This document shows, piece after piece, positions 4,862 to 6,792 of a stretch of DNA of 6,792 nt (within the stretch, counting starts at the first letter, position 1; each line of letters starts with the position of its first letter). The position numbers and the translations under genes were made by a program. Source of the DNA: an archaeon. GTDB taxonomy: Archaea > Nanobdellota > Nanobdellia > Woesearchaeales > GW2011-AR9. The DNA is taken from NCBI GenBank assembly GCA_020053615.1, contig JAGVMW010000090.1, forward strand, positions 1-6,792, written 5' to 3'. The notes beneath the pieces are model-generated. The model worked only from the letters and a program-made list of their open reading frames with translations. It did not search any database and had not been told where the DNA came from.

Positions 4862-5707
4862 ATGACAAAAGAAACTCCTAGAAAGAAAGAAGCTCCGGAA
4901 GAGATGGCTAAGGTTATAGCTGAACCTATCGAAGTGAAAGAAAAATTGGAAGGTATTGAAGAAGTTCAGGCTAAAGAATCTGATTGGAAACCGGTTACTG
5001 ATGTAGGTAAGAAAGTTAAGTCAGGAGAAATTTCAGATATCGAGCAATTGTTTAATCAAGGGTATATGATCTTAGAAGCAGGCATCATAGATGCGTTGCT
5101 GCAGGATTTAGGAGAAGAATTATTATTAGTCGGTCAGGCTAAAGGTAAGTTTGGTGGCGGACAGAGAAGAATATTCAAGCAAACTCAAAAGAAAACTTCT
5201 GAGGGCAACAAGCCTAAGTTTACTACTTGCGCCGTTATCGGCAATAAAGATGGTTATGTAGGAATTGGAGTAGGAAAAGCTAAAGAGACGGTTCCGTCAA
5301 GAGAAAAAGCGCGCCGAAATGCTAAATTAAATTTCATTAGGGTTCGAAGGGGATGTGGCAGTTGGGAATGTAATTGCCGACAAGCCCATTCTATTCCTTT
5401 TTCTGCTACGGGAAAGTGCGGTTCAGTAGAAATTGAATTGATCCCAGCGCCTAAAGGTAAGGGGTTATGTGTAGAGAAAGAAATGGCCAAGATTTTAACT
5501 TTAGCTGGAATTAAAGATGTGTGGAGTAAAACTCAAGGACAGACGGGAACCAAGTTAAACCTGATTCATGCTACTTATGATGCGCTTAAGAAATTATCTC
5601 AAATTAAAGTCAGGCCTCAAGATATTGCTAAACGAGGAATCATAGAAGGAAAATTAAAAGAAGCTTCAGTAATTGGAACTACTGCTGGAGCAGAGGGAGA
5701 GCAGTAA
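4862..5707 (+). CDS. rps5: Small ribosomal subunit protein uS5, extended
   Basis: uS5 binds 16S rRNA near the mRNA entry and decoding region and affects accuracy. The core starts at about residue 42 (WKPVTDVGKKVKSGEISDIE). The double-stranded RNA-binding-like domain runs to about 155, with TTCAVIGNKDGYVGIGVGKAK (121-141). The C-terminal domain carries the archaeal hallmark RGCGSWECNC (163-172), then HSIPFSATGKCGSVEIELIPAP (176-197) and LAGIKDVWSKTQGQTGTKLN (214-233). At 281 residues it is well above the roughly 210-residue archaeal norm. The excess is an acidic/basic N-terminus (1-41), about 15 extra residues around GGGQRRIFKQTQKKTSEGNK (98-117), and a C-terminal extension. It follows uL18 by 5 nt. 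Confidence 0.96.
   Translation: MTKETPRKKEAPEEMAKVIAEPIEVKEKLEGIEEVQAKESDWKPVTDVGKKVKSGEISDIEQLFNQGYMILEAGIIDALLQDLGEELLLVGQAKGKFGGGQRRIFKQTQKKTSEGNKPKFTTCAVIGNKDGYVGIGVGKAKETVPSREKARRNAKLNFIRVRRGCGSWECNCRQAHSIPFSATGKCGSVEIELIPAPKGKGLCVEKEMAKILTLAGIKDVWSKTQGQTGTKLNLIHATYDALKKLSQIKVRPQDIAKRGIIEGKLKEASVIGTTAGAEGEQ
5696..5699 (+). promoter_or_regulatory. Shine-Dalgarno-like site of uL30 inside the uS5 end
   Basis: GGAG lies in the last codons of uS5, 9 bases before the ATG at 5709. It supports the 5709 start over the in-frame upstream ATG at 5673, which would overlap uS5 by 35 bases. Confidence 0.45.
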
Positions 5708-5708
5708 A

Positions 5709-6212
5709 ATGGTTGTGGAACATAAAGTAGAACATAAAGTAGAACATAAAATTAAAGCAGGAGAGAAACATGTTTCTGAAGCTGGAAGCGTTAGGTTTAT
5801 GGTTATCAAAATCAGAGGAACTGCTAATGCGCCTCAAACCATTATCGATACGTTAGAATTACTTAATTTATTCCGGAAAAATCATGGTGTAGTAGTTCCT
5901 AACAATCAGGTATATTCCGGAATGATTAACAAAGTTAAAGATTATGTTACTTGGGGTGAAATTGATAATGCTACTTATACTGAATTGGTGAGTAAGAGAG
6001 GAGAAGAGTATCAAGGAAGAACTCATGATTCTAAGAAAAAATATGCTTATCGCTTTACTGAAATCAATGGTAAGAAATATAAAAATTATTTCCGCTTGAA
6101 TTCGCCTCAGAAAGGGTTTGAGAGAAAAGGTATCAAAGTTGGATTTAATGCCGGCGGGGCTTTAGGCTATCGCGGAGTTAAAATTAATGATTTAACTAGA
6201 AGGATGTTGTAA
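5709..6212 (+). CDS. rpl30: Large ribosomal subunit protein uL30, archaeal long form
   Basis: uL30 binds 23S rRNA in the large subunit. The archaeal/eukaryotic form is far longer than the 60-residue bacterial one. From the ATG at 5709 the protein has 167 residues. It contains RFMVIKIRG (29-37), DTLELLNLFRKNHGVVVP (47-64), KVKDYVTWGEID (75-86) and the C-terminal signature FRLNSPQKGFERKGIK (128-143) with GGALGYRGVKINDLTRRM (149-166). I chose 5709 over the upstream in-frame ATG at 5673. It falls one base after the uS5 stop (TAA A ATG), a GGAG lies 9 bases before it, and the same close spacing is seen at neighbouring junctions. The first 28 residues are an extension with a tandem EHKV repeat followed by KAGEKH, absent from typical homologues. 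Confidence 0.95.
   Translation: MVVEHKVEHKVEHKIKAGEKHVSEAGSVRFMVIKIRGTANAPQTIIDTLELLNLFRKNHGVVVPNNQVYSGMINKVKDYVTWGEIDNATYTELVSKRGEEYQGRTHDSKKKYAYRFTEINGKKYKNYFRLNSPQKGFERKGIKVGFNAGGALGYRGVKINDLTRRML
5715..5750 (+). repeat. Three tandem 12-nt repeats encoding VEHK in uL30
   Basis: Three adjacent copies of GTRGAACATAAA (5715-5726, 5727-5738, 5739-5750) encode Val-Glu-His-Lys three times at uL30 residues 3-14. Copies two and three are identical, and the first differs at one base (GTG for GTA). This points to recent in-frame slippage or duplication. The copy number may vary between strains. Confidence 0.9.
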
Positions 6213-6214
6213 AA

Positions 6215-6685
6215 ATGGTTGTCAATCGCAAAAGAAAAGTAAGTAGATACCGAGGAAGCAATACTAATGGTGGCGGCTCGAGTAAGAAGAGACGCGGCTC
6301 TGGTAGTAGAGGCGGGTTCGGAAGAGCTGGAACCGGAAAGAGAGCTGGTCAAAAGAAAGCAGGATTGAAAGATTTCCGCTTAGGCAGAGCTAAAGGATTC
6401 TTACCTCGCCGAGGTACGGTGAAAGGCGAAGGGATTAATGTAGGAGAATTCACTTCAAAGACTATCGCTACATTTGTTGAATCTGGCGTAGCAGTTAAAG
6501 AAGGAACAGTTTATGTGATTGAATTATCCAAGCTAGGATGCCACAAATTGCTGGGAACTGGAGCTACTGATTTAAAGCTTAAAATAATCGCTGATGAAGT
6601 TAGCGCAGGAGCAGAAGAGAAAGTTAAAGCTACCGGTGGGGAAGTGGTGCTGGGGAAGAAAGCTTCCACTCCTAAAGCTGAATAA
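6215..6685 (+). CDS. rpl15: Large ribosomal subunit protein uL15
   Basis: uL15 is a late-assembling 23S rRNA-binding protein. The 156-residue product has a glycine- and arginine-rich N-terminal arm, RYRGSNTNGGGSSKKRRGSG (residues 11-30) and SRGGFGRAGTGKRAG (31-45). The globular part has INVGEFTSKTIATFVESG (74-91), VYVIELSKLGCHKLLGTG (99-116), and the C-terminal signature LKIIADEVSAGAEEKVKATGG (122-142). It starts 2 nt after the uL30 stop; the weak AAGG in the uL30 end is the only Shine-Dalgarno candidate. In most archaea secY follows, but the 107 bases after the stop contain no secY start, only the stem-loop region that reaches the window edge. Confidence 0.97.
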   Translation: MVVNRKRKVSRYRGSNTNGGGSSKKRRGSGSRGGFGRAGTGKRAGQKKAGLKDFRLGRAKGFLPRRGTVKGEGINVGEFTSKTIATFVESGVAVKEGTVYVIELSKLGCHKLLGTGATDLKLKIIADEVSAGAEEKVKATGGEVVLGKKASTPKAE

Positions 6686-6693
6686 TTTAAAAA

Positions 6694-6740
6694 GGGCACA
6701 ATCCAAAAAGTGAGTGATAGCACCATTATCACCACTGCCC
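6694..6740. other. Stem-loop A downstream of uL15, containing the right repeat
   Basis: GGGCA (6694-6698) can pair with TGCCC (6736-6740). Within it GTG (6710-6712) pairs with CAC (6733-6735), and GTGATA (6714-6719) with TATCAC (6727-6732), closing the loop GCACCAT with A6713 bulged. Read on the minus strand, the hairpin is followed by TTTTT (6693-6689). It would therefore resemble the 3' end and terminator of a minus-strand transcript running toward uL15. On the + strand it may help define the 3' end of the ribosomal transcript. Confidence 0.5.
6695..6726 (-). repeat. Right copy of the inverted repeat shared with the left end
   Basis: Bases 6710-6726 are the exact reverse complement of 26-42, and 6695-6704 match the reverse complement of 48-57 at 9 of 10 positions. 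The 5-base spacer between the blocks (6705-6709) shares no base with the left copy at aligned positions. The copy points into the gene block, as the left one does, so the two are in inverted orientation. It begins 10 bases after the uL15 stop codon. On the minus strand the element is followed by five Ts (6693-6689), which the left copy lacks. Confidence 0.75.
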
Positions 6741-6767
6741 AGAAAAATCGAGAGTGATTTTCTGGGC
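6737..6767. other. Stem-loop B, 10-bp perfect stem
   Basis: GCCCAGAAAA (6737-6746) and TTTTCTGGGC (6758-6767) are perfect reverse complements around an 11-base loop in which TC (6748-6749) can further pair with GA (6756-6757). It shares GCCC (6737-6740) with stem-loop A, so the outer stem of A and the full stem of B exclude each other. This is the most stable hairpin in the window by eye. Confidence 0.65.
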
Positions 6768-6790
6768 TGAGATGCGATAGTTGCATCTCA
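6768..6790. other. Stem-loop C at the right edge, 8-bp perfect stem
   Basis: TGAGATGC (6768-6775) and GCATCTCA (6783-6790) are perfect complements around the 7-base loop GATAGTT. It directly follows stem-loop B with no gap. The window ends two bases later, so a following T-run (terminator) or a continuing structured RNA cannot be assessed. Confidence 0.6.
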
Positions 6791-6792
6791 TT

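Noticed and set aside
5673..5708. Upstream in-frame ATG for uL30 at 5673
   Set aside because: It would overlap the uS5 coding end by 35 bases. The ATG at 5709 follows the uS5 stop by one base and has a GGAG 9 bases upstream, like the neighbouring coupled junctions.
6710..6770. A C/D-box guide RNA using GTGATAG as box C and CTGA as box D
   Set aside because: GTGATAG departs from RUGAUGA at the last two positions, no proper D'/C' pair is present, and the spacings do not fit a standard archaeal C/D sRNA in either copy.
6511..6786. Minus-strand open frame covering the uL15 end and the stem-loop region
   Set aside because: Most of it is antisense to the conserved C-terminus of uL15. Its hydrophobic look follows from reading A/T-rich lysine codons backwards, and the composition gives no support for a real gene.

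Overview
The window holds twelve consecutive ribosomal protein genes, all on the + strand. They are the distal part of the archaeal S10-spc ribosomal protein cluster, in canonical archaeal order: uL24, eS4, uL5, uS14, uS8, uL6, eL32, eL19, uL18, uS5, uL30, uL15. The source is an archaeon: eS4, eL32 and eL19 have no bacterial counterparts, and the other proteins are archaeal/eukaryotic-type (zinc-ribbon uS14, long uL30, uS5 with a GCGSWEC core). Low GC, A-rich spacers, sparse Shine-Dalgarno sites and lysine-rich or coiled-coil tails on several proteins suggest a small-genome DPANN lineage such as a woesearchaeote or pacearchaeote. That placement is inference and would need a phylogeny.

Layout. 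Bases 1-57 are a GC-richer hairpin-forming element with no recognisable gene. Bases 58-153 are an extremely A-rich leader with a plausible TATA element and two small hairpins directly before the uL24 start. Bases 154-6685 carry the twelve genes. From uL24 to eL32 the genes are separated by 15-52 nt A-rich spacers. From eL32 to uL15 they are nearly contiguous (gaps of 5, 63, 5, 1 and 2 nt), so translational coupling is likely there. Bases 6686-6792 contain no gene but are densely structured, with three consecutive stem-loops.

How the genes work together. Six products (uL24, uL5, uL6, uL18, uL30, uL15) are universal large-subunit proteins, and eL32 and eL19 are archaeal/eukaryotic large-subunit proteins. 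Together they bind 23S rRNA, and uL5 and uL18 also carry 5S rRNA into the central protuberance. eS4, uS14, uS8 and uS5 build the small subunit body, platform and head. Co-transcription would keep their supply stoichiometric.

Most unusual signal. The two ends of the window carry copies of the same element in inverted orientation: 17 identical bases, a 5-base variable spacer, then 9 of 10 identical bases. They sit just outside the gene block, where uL14 (left) and secY (right) are normally expected. The copies may be members of a dispersed structured element or small-RNA family in this genome. They may also mark contig ends where assembly broke at a repeat. The ribosomal genes themselves are ordinary apart from several lineage-type extensions: the eL32 tail, uS14 N-terminus, uS5 N-terminus and insert, and a tandem EHK repeat in uL30.
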